Both the position numbers and the translations under genes were made by a program. Positions 1 through 6,853 of a DNA stretch of 64,000 nt are shown one piece after another (within the stretch, counting starts at the first letter, position 1; the number at the start of each line of letters is the position of its first letter). Where the stretch lies: assembly GCF_025961225.1 (NCBI RefSeq), contig NZ_JAOQNG010000001.1, forward strand, positions 1,724,501 to 1,788,500. Reading direction: 5' to 3'. Origin of the DNA: Azospirillum canadense (GTDB taxonomy: Bacteria; Pseudomonadota; Alphaproteobacteria; Azospirillales; Azospirillaceae). A model generated the notes under the pieces. It did no database searches and was not told the DNA's origin. It was given only the letters and a program-made list of their open reading frames with translations.

Positions 1-95
1 AACTCTCCGTACCACTTGTGCACGTCCTGGCACCGGATGACTTCCCCGCCTGCCGGGAAGGTGCGCTTGGTGCTCACGGCTTCGGCCATGCTCAT
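1..95 (-). CDS. aapP: Amino-acid ABC transporter ATP-binding protein AapP, N-terminal fragment
   Basis: Only the first 31 codons lie inside the window; the gene continues off the left edge. The readable N-terminus (MSMAEAVSTKRTFPAGGEVI, then RCQDVHKWYGE) is the usual start of a polar amino-acid transporter ATPase just before its first beta strand. It sits 20 bp downstream of aapM and completes the order aapJ-aapQ-aapM-aapP. The ATPase would energise uptake at the inner face of the cytoplasmic membrane. A second in-frame ATG two codons in is an alternative start. The assignment rests on operon position plus this short peptide; no Walker motif is visible. Confidence 0.75.
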   Translation of the reverse strand, partial: MSMAEAVSTKRTFPAGGEVIRCQDVHKWYGE

Positions 96-115
96 GTCTA
101 ACCCCTTTCCCTTTT

Positions 116-1219
116 TTAGCGGCGGTGACCGCGACGCAGATCGCGTTCAAGCTTTTGGCTGTACTTGGACATCGAGAAGCAGAAAACCCAGTAGATGACG
201 CCGATGAACAGGTACGCCTCGCGGTAGAAGCCGCGCCACGCCGGATCGGACAGCGCCGCCTTGGCGGTGCCGAGCAGGTCGTACAGGCCGATGATGATCA
301 CCAGCGAGGTGTCCTTGAAGAAGCTGATGAAGGTGTTCACCAGCGGCGGGATGGAGATGGCGAGCGCCTGCGGCAGGATGATCTTGCGCATCGCCTGCCA
401 GTAGTTCAGGCCCAGCGCGTCGGCCGCTTCGTACTGCCCCTTGGGGATCGCCTGCAGGCCGCCGCGGATGGCTTCGGCCATGTAGGCCGCGGCGAACATG
501 ATGAAGGCGATCTGCGCGCGCAGCAGCTTGTCGATGTTCACGCCGGTCGGCAGGAACAGCGGGAACATGACGGAGGCCATGAACAGCAGGCTGATCAGCG
601 GAACGCCGCGGATCAGCTCGATGTAGGTCACCGACACGACGCGGATCGCCGGCAACTGCGACCGGCGGCCGAGCGCCAGCAGGATCGACGCCGGGAAGGC
701 GACGGACAGGCCGATCACCGACAGCATCAGCGTCAGCGGCAGGCCGCCCCACAGCGTGTTCTCGACGTAGCTGAGGCCGAACACCCCGCCCCACATCAGG
801 ATCGCCACGGCGGCGATGCCGAGGACCCAGGCCAGCCCAAGCCACGGCTTCCAGAAGCGGCGGTCGCAGCTGACCAGGACCAGCGCGATGATGATGGCGA
901 TGGTCACCAGCGGGCGCCACTGCTGCTCGTACGGGAAGGTGCCGAACAGGATGAAGCGCAGCTTCTCGCTGACGAAGGTCCAGCAGGCGCCGCCGTTCGC
1001 GCGGCACTCCTGGGGCGTCGTGCCGATGGCGTTGGCGTGGAAGATCAGCCAGTCGAGCAGCGGCGGAATCGCCCGCGCCAGCCCGTAGAAGATCAGGATG
1101 GTGAGGAGCGCGTTGTACCAGCTGTTGAACAGGTTGTTGCGCAGCCACGCGATGGGGCCGACGGTGTTGGACGGCGGCCGTTCGTCGGGGATACTTCCGG
1201 TGTGGACGTTCTCAGTCAT
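116..1219 (-). CDS. aapM: General L-amino-acid ABC transporter permease AapM
   Basis: The 367-residue inner-membrane permease has several hydrophobic segments. Its C-terminal half carries the EAA loop typical of the HisMQ family (EAADALGLNYWQAMRKIILP). The long N-terminal extension before the conserved domain, with an extra cytoplasmic/periplasmic segment, is characteristic of AapM and BztC rather than of short HisM proteins. It should form a heterodimer with AapQ, whose stop codon lies 5 bp upstream of this start, and be driven by AapP. The family transports a broad range of L-amino acids in rhizobia; that specificity is known for the family and not shown here. Confidence 0.92.
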   Translation of the reverse strand: MTENVHTGSIPDERPPSNTVGPIAWLRNNLFNSWYNALLTILIFYGLARAIPPLLDWLIFHANAIGTTPQECRANGGACWTFVSEKLRFILFGTFPYEQQWRPLVTIAIIIALVLVSCDRRFWKPWLGLAWVLGIAAVAILMWGGVFGLSYVENTLWGGLPLTLMLSVIGLSVAFPASILLALGRRSQLPAIRVVSVTYIELIRGVPLISLLFMASVMFPLFLPTGVNIDKLLRAQIAFIMFAAAYMAEAIRGGLQAIPKGQYEAADALGLNYWQAMRKIILPQALAISIPPLVNTFISFFKDTSLVIIIGLYDLLGTAKAALSDPAWRGFYREAYLFIGVIYWVFCFSMSKYSQKLERDLRRGHRR

Positions 1220-1224
1220 GGCCG

Positions 1225-2421
1225 TCAGCGCTCCACCAGCGCGATGCGCTTGTTGTACCAGTTCATGAAGATCGAGATGCCGAGGCTGATCGTCAGGTAG
1301 GTGCCCATGATCATCGCCACGCCTTCGATCGCCTGGCCGGTCTGGTTCAGCGTCGTGTTGGCGATGGAGACGAGGTCCGGGTAGCCAATGGCGAGCGCCA
1401 ACGAGCTGTTCTTGGTCAGGTTCAGGTACTGGCTGGTCAGCGGCGGCACGATCACCCGCAGCGCCTGCGGCAGGACCACGAGGCGCAGCGTCCGCCCGCT
1501 GTTGAGGCCGAGCGCCCGCGCGGCTTCCGTCTGGCCCCAGTTCACGGCGATGATGCCGCTGCGCACCACCTCGGCGATGAAGGCCGCGGTGTAGACGGTC
1601 AGGCCGGTCAGGATCGCGAAGAACTCCGGCGAGATCACCGAACCGCCGCGGAAGTTGAAGCCCGCCAACTGCGGGACGTCCAGCGCCGTCGGCGCGCCGC
1701 CCGCGATATAGGCGATCAGCGGAAAGACGATGACGAGGCCAAGCGTCGTCAGGCCCGTCGGGAACGGCAGGCCGGTCCGCGCCTGGCGCGTCTTCGCCCA
1801 GCGGTGCACGAAGATGGCCACGATCACCGCCAGGGCGAGCGCGAATCCCATCTCACCCCAGACCGGGTCCGCGACGGGAACCGGCACGAACAGCCCGCGC
1901 TGCGACAGGAACACGCCCGGAATCGGGTTCAGCGCCTGGCGCACCGGCGGCATGCTGTCCGACACGATTGCGTACCAGAAGAACAGCTGCAGCAGCGGCG
2001 GGATGTTGCGCACGATCTCGACATAGGTCGAGGCGATCTTGGCGATCAGCCAGTTGCTCGACAGCCGCGCGACGCCGACCAGCGTTCCCAGCACCGTCGC
2101 CAGGATGATGCCGATGACCGACACCTTCAGCGTGTTCAACACCCCGACCAGGAAGGCCCGGCCGTAGGTGTCGCGCGGCGAATAGTCGATGAGGCTCTCG
2201 CCGATGCCGAAGGACGCCTCCCGTTCCAGGAAGCCGAAACCCGTGGCGATGGAGCGCCGCGACAGGTTGTCGAGCGTGTTGTGAATCAGATACCAGCCCA
2301 CCGCGACGACGATGCCGACCACCAGAACCTGGTAGAAAACGGCACGCACCGTCGGGTCGCTGAGGGAAAACGATGAACCACCCTGCGCGCCGCGCACGGT
2401 GTCCCGGGTCTCGCTCGCCAC
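1225..2421 (-). CDS. aapQ: General L-amino-acid ABC transporter permease AapQ
   Basis: The protein has 398 residues with an N-terminal transmembrane helix (about 30-50) and a C-terminal HisMQ-type permease domain. The EAA loop is visible (EAARALGLNSGRTLRLVVLP, about 300-320). The large middle region between the first helix and the permease core is typical of AapQ/BztB. It follows aapJ after a 197-bp gap that contains a strong hairpin, and precedes aapM by 5 bp, so the two permeases are probably translated together. The ATG at 2421 opens MASETRDTV; no better start is seen. Confidence 0.92.
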   Translation of the reverse strand: MASETRDTVRGAQGGSSFSLSDPTVRAVFYQVLVVGIVVAVGWYLIHNTLDNLSRRSIATGFGFLEREASFGIGESLIDYSPRDTYGRAFLVGVLNTLKVSVIGIILATVLGTLVGVARLSSNWLIAKIASTYVEIVRNIPPLLQLFFWYAIVSDSMPPVRQALNPIPGVFLSQRGLFVPVPVADPVWGEMGFALALAVIVAIFVHRWAKTRQARTGLPFPTGLTTLGLVIVFPLIAYIAGGAPTALDVPQLAGFNFRGGSVISPEFFAILTGLTVYTAAFIAEVVRSGIIAVNWGQTEAARALGLNSGRTLRLVVLPQALRVIVPPLTSQYLNLTKNSSLALAIGYPDLVSIANTTLNQTGQAIEGVAMIMGTYLTISLGISIFMNWYNKRIALVER

Positions 2422-2575
2422 GGTTCTCTCCCCTCACCATCGTGCCGTTGCCCGCGAGCCACCTCCCAAGGTCAGCCGCGGTCACGCGCCACGAAACGAC
2501 ATCTCCCAAACGGAGGGCGACGCAGGCCTTGCTTTTTTCCGCCTTTCGCGCCGTCGCATCCGTGATCAAAAGACG

Positions 2576-2605
2576 AACCGCCCGCCTCCCTGCAGGCGGG
2601 CGGTT
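2576..2605 (-). terminator. Intercistronic hairpin between aapJ and aapQ
   Basis: A perfect 12-bp stem (AACCGCCCGCCT / AGGCGGGCGGTT) with a 6-nt loop starts 14 nt after the aapJ stop. On the minus strand a short run CTTTTG follows it. This is placed to act as a partial terminator or 3' stabiliser, so that the binding protein is made in excess over the membrane parts, as in many binding-protein transporters. Confidence 0.6.
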
Positions 2606-2618
2606 CCAGACCAGACCC

Positions 2619-3641
2619 TTACCGAACTGGCATCGCGTACTGAAGGCCGCCGTTGGTCCACAGCGCGTTCAGGCCGCGCTCCAGCTTCAGCGGGGTCTTC
2701 GGGCCGACGTTGCGATCGAAGATCTCGCCGTAGTTGCCGACCTTCTTGATCACGTTGTAGGCCCACTTCTCGTCGAGGCCGAGTGCCTTGCCCATGCCCG
2801 GCGACACACCCAAGAGGCGCTGGATTTCCGGGTTCTTGGTGCTGACGAACTCGTCAACGTTCTTGGAGTTGATGCCCGACTCCTCCGCCTGGATCGACGC
2901 GTAGACGACCCACTTGACGATGTCGAACCACTGGTCGTCGCCGTGACGGACGGCCGGGGCCAGCGGCTCCTTGGAGATGATCTCGGGCAGGATGACGTAG
3001 TCGTCCGGGTTCGGCGCGACGCCGGCGCGGGTGCCGGCGAGGCCCGACGCGTCGGTCGTCAGCACGTCGCAGCGGCCGGCGAAGAAGGCGGCGTTCACCT
3101 CGTCGTTCGACTCGATGACGACCGGGTTGTAGGACATGTTGTTGGTGCGGAAATAGTCCGCCAGGTTCAGCTCGGTCGTCGTGCCGGACTGGACGCAGAC
3201 GGTGGCGCCGTTCAGCTCCTTCGCGCTCTTCACGCCGAGCTTCTTGTTCACCATGAAGCCCTGGCCGTCATAATAGGTGACGGGCGCGAAGTTCAGGCCG
3301 ACCGAGGTGTCGCGGGTCAGCGTCACCGTCGTGTTGCGCGACAGCAGGTCGACCTCGCCCGACTGAATGGCCGGGAAGCGCTGCTGCGCCGACAGCGGTG
3401 TGAACTTCACCTTTGTCGGGTCGTTGAAGAGAGCGGTCGCGACCGCGCGGCAGTAATCGACGTCCAGGCCGGTCCAGTTGCCGGCGCTGTCGGGGTTGCC
3501 GAAGCCCGGAAGCCCGGCGTTCACGCCGCATTGGACAAAGCCGCGCCCCTTGACGGCGTCCAGCGTCGGACCGGCCTGCGCGGTGGTCACGGCGCCGAAC
3601 ACCAGTGCCGCGGCAGCCGCGGCGAAAAGTCCCGATTTCAT
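2619..3641 (-). CDS. aapJ: Periplasmic amino-acid-binding protein AapJ
   Basis: The 340-residue protein has a clear Sec signal peptide (MKSGLFAAAAAALVFGAVTT, cleavage after AQA near residue 23). A family 3 solute-binding domain follows: GFVQCGVNAGLPGFG, WTGLDVDYCRAVATALF, and later DVLTTDASGLAGTRA. Length and motifs match AapJ/BztA-type general amino-acid-binding proteins. It captures amino acids in the periplasm and delivers them to AapQM. It is the first gene of the minus-strand aap operon; a possible sigma-54 promoter lies upstream. Confidence 0.93.
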   Translation of the reverse strand: MKSGLFAAAAAALVFGAVTTAQAGPTLDAVKGRGFVQCGVNAGLPGFGNPDSAGNWTGLDVDYCRAVATALFNDPTKVKFTPLSAQQRFPAIQSGEVDLLSRNTTVTLTRDTSVGLNFAPVTYYDGQGFMVNKKLGVKSAKELNGATVCVQSGTTTELNLADYFRTNNMSYNPVVIESNDEVNAAFFAGRCDVLTTDASGLAGTRAGVAPNPDDYVILPEIISKEPLAPAVRHGDDQWFDIVKWVVYASIQAEESGINSKNVDEFVSTKNPEIQRLLGVSPGMGKALGLDEKWAYNVIKKVGNYGEIFDRNVGPKTPLKLERGLNALWTNGGLQYAMPVR

Positions 3642-3685
3642 CGTTAAGCTCCACCCTGTTTATGCGTTTTTACGCTTTCGGTGTT

Positions 3686-3702
3686 TGCAATGCCGGCCCC
3701 CT
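3686..3702 (-). promoter_or_regulatory. Possible sigma-54 promoter of aapJ
   Basis: On the minus strand a TTGCA -12 half is preceded at the correct 10-nt spacing by GG (GG-N10-GC). The -24 half otherwise fits the TGGCAC consensus poorly. A start about 12 nt downstream would give a leader of about 34 nt before the aapJ ATG. Nitrogen control of an amino-acid transporter would make sense, but this is a weak, sequence-only call. Confidence 0.25.
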
Positions 3703-3895
3703 GCGGGGGTCACGCGCATATCACAAGAGTGCACCAACAGGATCGGATTTGTCCAATCCTCCGTGGGCGCGACAGTAAGTTTAGCCATCCCTTACAGAGG
3801 CTTAAGACACCGTCCGATGGTCGGATTCTTCTATGGCCGATGGCTTCCCGGGATGCCAAGATGGTCCAACCATCGCCGTTATTGCGGAAAGACCC

Positions 3896-5074
3896 ATGAA
3901 GGACGCACAAAAAGATACAATTCTGAGTCACGCCGGGCGCAACCCGCGTGGGAATCATGGAATCGTCAATCCGCCGGTCTATCACTGCTCGACCGTCCTC
4001 TTCCCGACTTTGGCGGAACTGGAAGCGAGCGACCGGACACCGTTCGAAGGCGTCCATTACGGCCGCATGGGAACGCCGACCTCCTACGCCTTCGAAGAGG
4101 CGGTGGCCGAACTGGAGGGCGCCTTCAAATCGGTCAGTGTCGGATCGGGCCTGAACGCCATCGCGACGGCTCTGCTCGCCTTCACCAAGGCGGGCGATCA
4201 CGTCCTGATCACCGACAGCGCCTATGGGCCGACCCGGCGCTTTGCCAATGACAGCCTGGCCGCCTACGGCGTCGAGGTGGAGTTCTACGACCCGACCATC
4301 GGCGAGGGCATCGCGCGCCTCCTGAAGCCGAACACCAGCGTCGTCTTCCTCGAATCGCCGGGGTCCCTCACCTTCGAGGTGCAGGATGTTCCGGCGATCG
4401 CGGCGGCGGCGAAGGCGGTCGGCGCCACCGTGATCATCGACAACACCTGGGCGACGCCGCTTCTGTTCCAGCCGTTGCGCCACGGGGTGGACGTGTCGAT
4501 CCACTCCGCGACCAAATACATGGTCGGCCACGCCGACGCGATGCTCGGCGTCATCTCCTGCGCCGACGAGGCGCACTGGCTGGCCGTGAAGAAGGCGGCG
4601 ACGCGTACTGGCGCCTGCGCGGGCCCGGACGACCTCTTCCTCGGCCTGCGCGGCCTGCGGACGCTGTCCGTCCGGCTGAAGCAGCACGAGGCAAACGCGC
4701 TGGCGCTGGCCGAATGGCTGTCCAAGCGGCCGGAAGTGACCCGCGTCCTGCACCCCGCCTATCCCGAATGCCCGGGCCACGCGCTGTGGAAACGCGACAT
4801 CGGCGGGTCTTCCGGGCTGTTCTCGGTCGTCATGAAGGCGGTGCCGAAGGTGGCGCTGGCCGCGATGCTCGACCATATGGAGCTGTTCGGCATGGGCTAC
4901 AGCTGGGGCGGGTTCGAGAGCCTGATCCTGCCGGTCCGTCCGGGCGCCATCCGCTCCGCGACGCGCTGGGACGACCCGGGCATCGTCCTGCGCCTGCACG
5001 CCGGGTTGGAAGCGGCCGACGACCTGATCCGGGATCTCGATAGCGCTTTCGCGCGTCTGAACCATGCCCTTTAA
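3896..5074 (+). CDS. metC: Cystathionine beta-lyase (MetC-like, PLP-dependent)
   Basis: The Cys/Met-metabolism PLP enzyme has 392 residues. The PLP-binding lysine is K207 in SIHSATKYMVGHAD, and the upstream VIIDNTWATPLLFQPL and GSGLNAIATALLAF segments fit the fold. The family member with SATKY-GHAD and C-terminal WGGFESL is normally cystathionine beta-lyase, which cleaves cystathionine to homocysteine, pyruvate and ammonia in methionine synthesis. The ATG at 3896 has a GGAAAG ribosome site 6 nt upstream and gives MKDAQKDTILSHAGR. A longer in-frame start at 3833 adds 21 residues without family character. It is divergent from aapJ and 36 bp from hisI. Confidence 0.88.
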   Translation: MKDAQKDTILSHAGRNPRGNHGIVNPPVYHCSTVLFPTLAELEASDRTPFEGVHYGRMGTPTSYAFEEAVAELEGAFKSVSVGSGLNAIATALLAFTKAGDHVLITDSAYGPTRRFANDSLAAYGVEVEFYDPTIGEGIARLLKPNTSVVFLESPGSLTFEVQDVPAIAAAAKAVGATVIIDNTWATPLLFQPLRHGVDVSIHSATKYMVGHADAMLGVISCADEAHWLAVKKAATRTGACAGPDDLFLGLRGLRTLSVRLKQHEANALALAEWLSKRPEVTRVLHPAYPECPGHALWKRDIGGSSGLFSVVMKAVPKVALAAMLDHMELFGMGYSWGGFESLILPVRPGAIRSATRWDDPGIVLRLHAGLEAADDLIRDLDSAFARLNHAL

Positions 5075-5110
5075 GCGGCCCTTTAACGGCTGATAAACGA
5101 GGAATTTTCC

Positions 5111-5524
5111 ATGACGGACGCCAAAGCGTTCGACGACGTGATCGCCGCCATCGCCTTCAACGCCGACGGGCTGGTGCCCGCCATCGCGCAGGCCGAGGGA
5201 ACGGGCGAGGTGCTGATGATGGCATGGATGAACCGCGACGCGGTTCTGGAAACGCTGGAAACCGGCCGTGTCTGCTATTGGTCGCGCTCGCGCGGAGGGC
5301 TTTGGCGGAAGGGCGAGACGTCCGGCCAAGTGCAGCGCCTGAAAGATTTCCGGATCGACTGCGACGGTGACACGCTTCTGCTGATCGTGGAGCAGGACGG
5401 CGTCGCTTGCCACACCGGCCGGCGAAGCTGCTTCTTCCGCTCCGTGCGGGGCGAGACGCTGGAAACCAACCAGGAGGTCCAGACCGATCCGTCCGTCCTC
5501 TACGGCCACAGCCACAAGCATTGA
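5111..5524 (+). CDS. hisI: Phosphoribosyl-AMP cyclohydrolase
   Basis: The 137-residue single-domain enzyme catalyses the third step of histidine synthesis, opening the purine ring of PR-AMP. All family landmarks are present: the SRSRGGLWRKGETSG segment (57-72), the metal-binding D-C-D-G-D cluster (83-87), and the zinc cysteines C100 and C107 in GVACHTGRRSC. There is no fused HisE domain, as usual in alphaproteobacteria. It lies 36 bp after metC with a GAGGAA ribosome site, so the two may be cotranscribed. The first small-RNA promoter begins 29 bp after its stop. Confidence 0.95.
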   Translation: MTDAKAFDDVIAAIAFNADGLVPAIAQAEGTGEVLMMAWMNRDAVLETLETGRVCYWSRSRGGLWRKGETSGQVQRLKDFRIDCDGDTLLLIVEQDGVACHTGRRSCFFRSVRGETLETNQEVQTDPSVLYGHSHKH

Positions 5525-5553
5525 ACGGGTTTCGCTGCAATGCCGAAGAACCT

Positions 5554-5602
5554 TTGATCTATGTCAAGGTTCCAGGTGGGATGGGTGAGGTACAACCCTC
5601 TT
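5554..5602 (+). promoter_or_regulatory. FNR/FixK-type promoter of sRNA unit 1
   Basis: The box TTGATCTATGTCAA (5554-5567) matches the FNR consensus TTGAT-N4-ATCAA with one mismatch. A -10-like TACAAC (5591-5596) ends 6 nt before the G that starts the conserved RNA element at 5603. The box centre is 42.5 nt from that G, which is class II activator geometry. Confidence 0.75.
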
Positions 5603-5666
5603 GTCTCTAACCCTCCCTGTATTCGACTATGCCGGTGGTTCCCATGGAACCTCCGGCTATTTTTTT
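5603..5666 (+). ncRNA. Small RNA unit 1 of a three-copy tandem array
   Basis: A predicted RNA of about 64 nt begins GUCUCUAACCCUCCCUGUAU, has a short single-stranded linker and ends in an intrinsic terminator. The first 20 nt are identical to unit 2, and the first 14 nt are shared with unit 3, while hairpins and linkers differ. There is no convincing reading frame. The 5' element GUCUCUAACCCUCC is complementary to purine-rich ribosome-binding sites (GGAGGGUUAGAGAC), suggesting a trans-acting riboregulator. Boundaries are inferred from promoter spacing and the terminator. I do not recognise a named RNA family. Confidence 0.75.
5631..5666 (+). terminator. Intrinsic terminator of sRNA unit 1
   Basis: The stem GCCGGTGGTTCC / GGAACCTCCGGC (5631-5642 and 5646-5657) has one T-T mismatch and a CAT loop. 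TA and seven T residues follow. Confidence 0.9.
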
Positions 5667-5716
5667 GTGTGCGAACGGGCTTCGCCGCGCAGTGAAATTT
5701 CAAAAATTAGCGGGTT

Positions 5717-5764
5717 TTGATATAGATCAACGAACCGGATATGCCAATCGGCTAGATAGGGGTT
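5717..5764 (+). promoter_or_regulatory. FNR/FixK-type promoter of sRNA unit 2
   Basis: TTGATATAGATCAA (5717-5730) is a perfect FNR consensus. The -10-like TAGATA is at 5753-5758, and the conserved G at 5765 is exactly 41.5 nt from the box centre. Spacer sequence differs from units 1 and 3 while geometry is kept. Confidence 0.85.
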
Positions 5765-5822
5765 GTCTCTAACCCTCCCTGTATTCACTTAACCGGAGAT
5801 TCCTTGGAATCTCCGGTTTTTT
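5765..5822 (+). ncRNA. Small RNA unit 2 of a three-copy tandem array
   Basis: A predicted RNA of about 58 nt begins GUCUCUAACCCUCCCUGUAU, identical to unit 1 over these 20 nt. It then runs UCACUUA into its own terminator hairpin. It lies 162 bp after unit 1. Its promoter has a perfect FNR box, so expression is expected at low oxygen. Apart from promoter motifs, the 5' element and the terminator fold, the DNA between units shows no obvious similarity, which argues for selection on exactly these parts. The gene has no open reading frame of note. Confidence 0.8.
5792..5822 (+). terminator. Intrinsic terminator of sRNA unit 2
   Basis: A perfect 12-bp stem ACCGGAGATTCC / GGAATCTCCGGT with a TT loop is followed by six T residues. 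Confidence 0.92.
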
Positions 5823-5870
5823 CTTGCCTGTGCCCGGGTTGACTGGCGCGGTGCGCTTTCACGACCATGG

Positions 5871-5919
5871 TTGATTTGGATCAAGGCCGGGGGGCTGATG
5901 AAAGGCCTAAAACACTCAG
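5871..5919 (+). promoter_or_regulatory. FNR/FixK-type promoter of sRNA unit 3
   Basis: TTGATTTGGATCAA (5871-5884) is a perfect FNR consensus. A -10-like TAAAAC lies at 5908-5913. The conserved G at 5920 is 42.5 nt from the box centre, as in unit 1. Confidence 0.82.
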
Positions 5920-5979
5920 GTCTCTAACCCTCCTTTTTTTATTCTTGGAGGCTTCGGCAACGAAGCCTCCAATTTTTTT
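5920..5979 (+). ncRNA. Small RNA unit 3 of a three-copy tandem array
   Basis: A predicted RNA of about 60 nt begins GUCUCUAACCCUCC, then a U-rich linker, AUUC and a terminator. It is the most divergent copy: the conserved core is retained for 14 nt and the AUUC block recurs before the hairpin. It starts 155 bp after unit 2 and ends 16 bp before the stop codon of the convergent DUF6460 gene. The internal run of eight U residues after CCUCC has no hairpin before it and is not expected to terminate transcription by itself. Confidence 0.75.
5945..5979 (+). terminator. Intrinsic terminator of sRNA unit 3
   Basis: A perfect 12-bp stem TTGGAGGCTTCG / CGAAGCCTCCAA with a GCAA tetraloop is followed by seven T residues. 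Confidence 0.92.
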
Positions 5980-5994
5980 ACCCTGGGTATCGGC

Positions 5995-6267
5995 TCAGAG
6001 GCGGTGCCGGCTGCGCGACCACCGCAACACGACACCGAGGAGGGACAGCGGCACGACGATCACCGCGCCGATCAGGATGTAGGGCACGGCCCAGCGGAAG
6101 GCGTCCAGAAGGGAGACCAGCGCGTCGCGCGACAGCGAGGCGATGTCCCGGATCGTCACCCATGTGTTGGTCAGGATGTTCGCTGGCGTGATGTCCAGGA
6201 AGGACAGCACGAGGCCGACCACGAAGCAGAGCAGCAACGTTCTGACGATCCAACCGAACAAGGCCAT
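5995..6267 (-). CDS. Small membrane protein, DUF6460-like
   Basis: The 90-residue protein has two strongly hydrophobic segments (about 4-24 and 58-80) and a basic C-terminal tail (RWSRSRHRL). The pattern LFGWIVRTLLLCFVVGLVLS, then DITPANI and IGAVIVVPLSL, resembles DUF6460 proteins of alphaproteobacteria, which have no assigned function. The ATG at 6267 follows GGAGGA very closely, with only one nucleotide between, so a TTG four codons upstream could be the true start. It is convergent with sRNA unit 3. Homology call is from memory of the family pattern. Confidence 0.7.
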   Translation of the reverse strand: MALFGWIVRTLLLCFVVGLVLSFLDITPANILTNTWVTIRDIASLSRDALVSLLDAFRWAVPYILIGAVIVVPLSLLGVVLRWSRSRHRL

Positions 6268-6765
6268 TCCTCCAACCAAGCGCGCCGCCTCTCCCGACGC
6301 GGAGGCGGGTACCCGCTCGTTAAACGCAGGTGCCCAGCGGCTGTTCCGGATTCGGACCACCGGAAGCTGGGCGGTAACATGGACATCATCAGCGCTTCCG
6401 CAAGGGAAGCGGACGCACCGACGCTCCGCAAAAGTTGTTTGTCGTCGGCCCTTTCGGATTATCCCCAGAATCTGTGGATAACTTTGTGGACGAGCGTGAA
6501 AGTATGGCACCTCCGCCGAGAGTTGCCCTCTCTGCCACCAATTTGGGCAATGCTGCACACGCTCAGTGGCCCTGCAATTCCGCCTGTTTTGTCAACGCGC
6601 TGACCACGGACAGGGTGTCGCGCGGAAAATACGCCCACCCTACCCCGCATGGGGATAACTGTGTTGCCAACTGCGGAATCACGAACGCGCCCAAGGGCAA
6701 TCGCCCCTGAGCGCAGTGAATTTTCCATGTCGACTTTTTCAACCAGCGCGCGTTGCGCACCGGGA
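6268..6765. other. 500-bp intergenic region with inverted DnaA-box-like sites
   Basis: No convincing gene is seen. TTATCCCCA (6459-6467) and TGTGGATAA (6473-6481) form an inverted pair 5 bp apart; the second is a perfect DnaA box on the minus strand. A third site, TGGGGATAA, lies at 6650-6658. No AT-rich unwinding stretch stands next to them, so an origin is not supported. The part next to 6267 must hold the promoter of the DUF6460 gene. Confidence 0.45.
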
Positions 6766-6768
6766 TGG

Positions 6769-6842
6769 CGACCCCAGCAGGGCTCGAACCTGCGACCTAT
6801 CGCTTAGAAGGCGATTGCTCTATCCAGCTGAGCTATGGGGCC
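6769..6842 (-). tRNA. tRNA-Arg (anticodon TCT)
   Basis: A complete cloverleaf reads on the minus strand. The acceptor GGCCCCA pairs with TGGGGTC, the D arm is GCTC/GAGC, the anticodon loop is CTTCTAA inside stem ATCGC/GCGAT, and the T arm is GCAGG-TTCGAGC-CCTGC. The discriminator is G and an encoded CCA follows at 6766-6768. It reads AGA codons. It lies 11 bp downstream of the NDUFS4-like gene on the same strand and may be cotranscribed with it. Confidence 0.97.
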
Positions 6843-6853
6843 CCGGCCCGAGG

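Noticed and set aside
3833-3895. Longer start for metC (ATG at 3833)
   Set aside because: The 21 added residues have no family similarity and the ATG at 3896 has a well-placed ribosome site.
5603-5979. Reading the three repeats at 5.6-5.98 kb as a CRISPR-like or REP array
   Set aside because: The shared part is only 14-20 nt, spacing is about 160 bp, and each unit has promoter and terminator elements in fixed order, which fits tandem small-RNA genes better.
6268-6765. Chromosomal replication origin
   Set aside because: Only three DnaA-box-like sites, no AT-rich unwinding element and no origin-linked genes nearby. Reported only as a DnaA-site finding.
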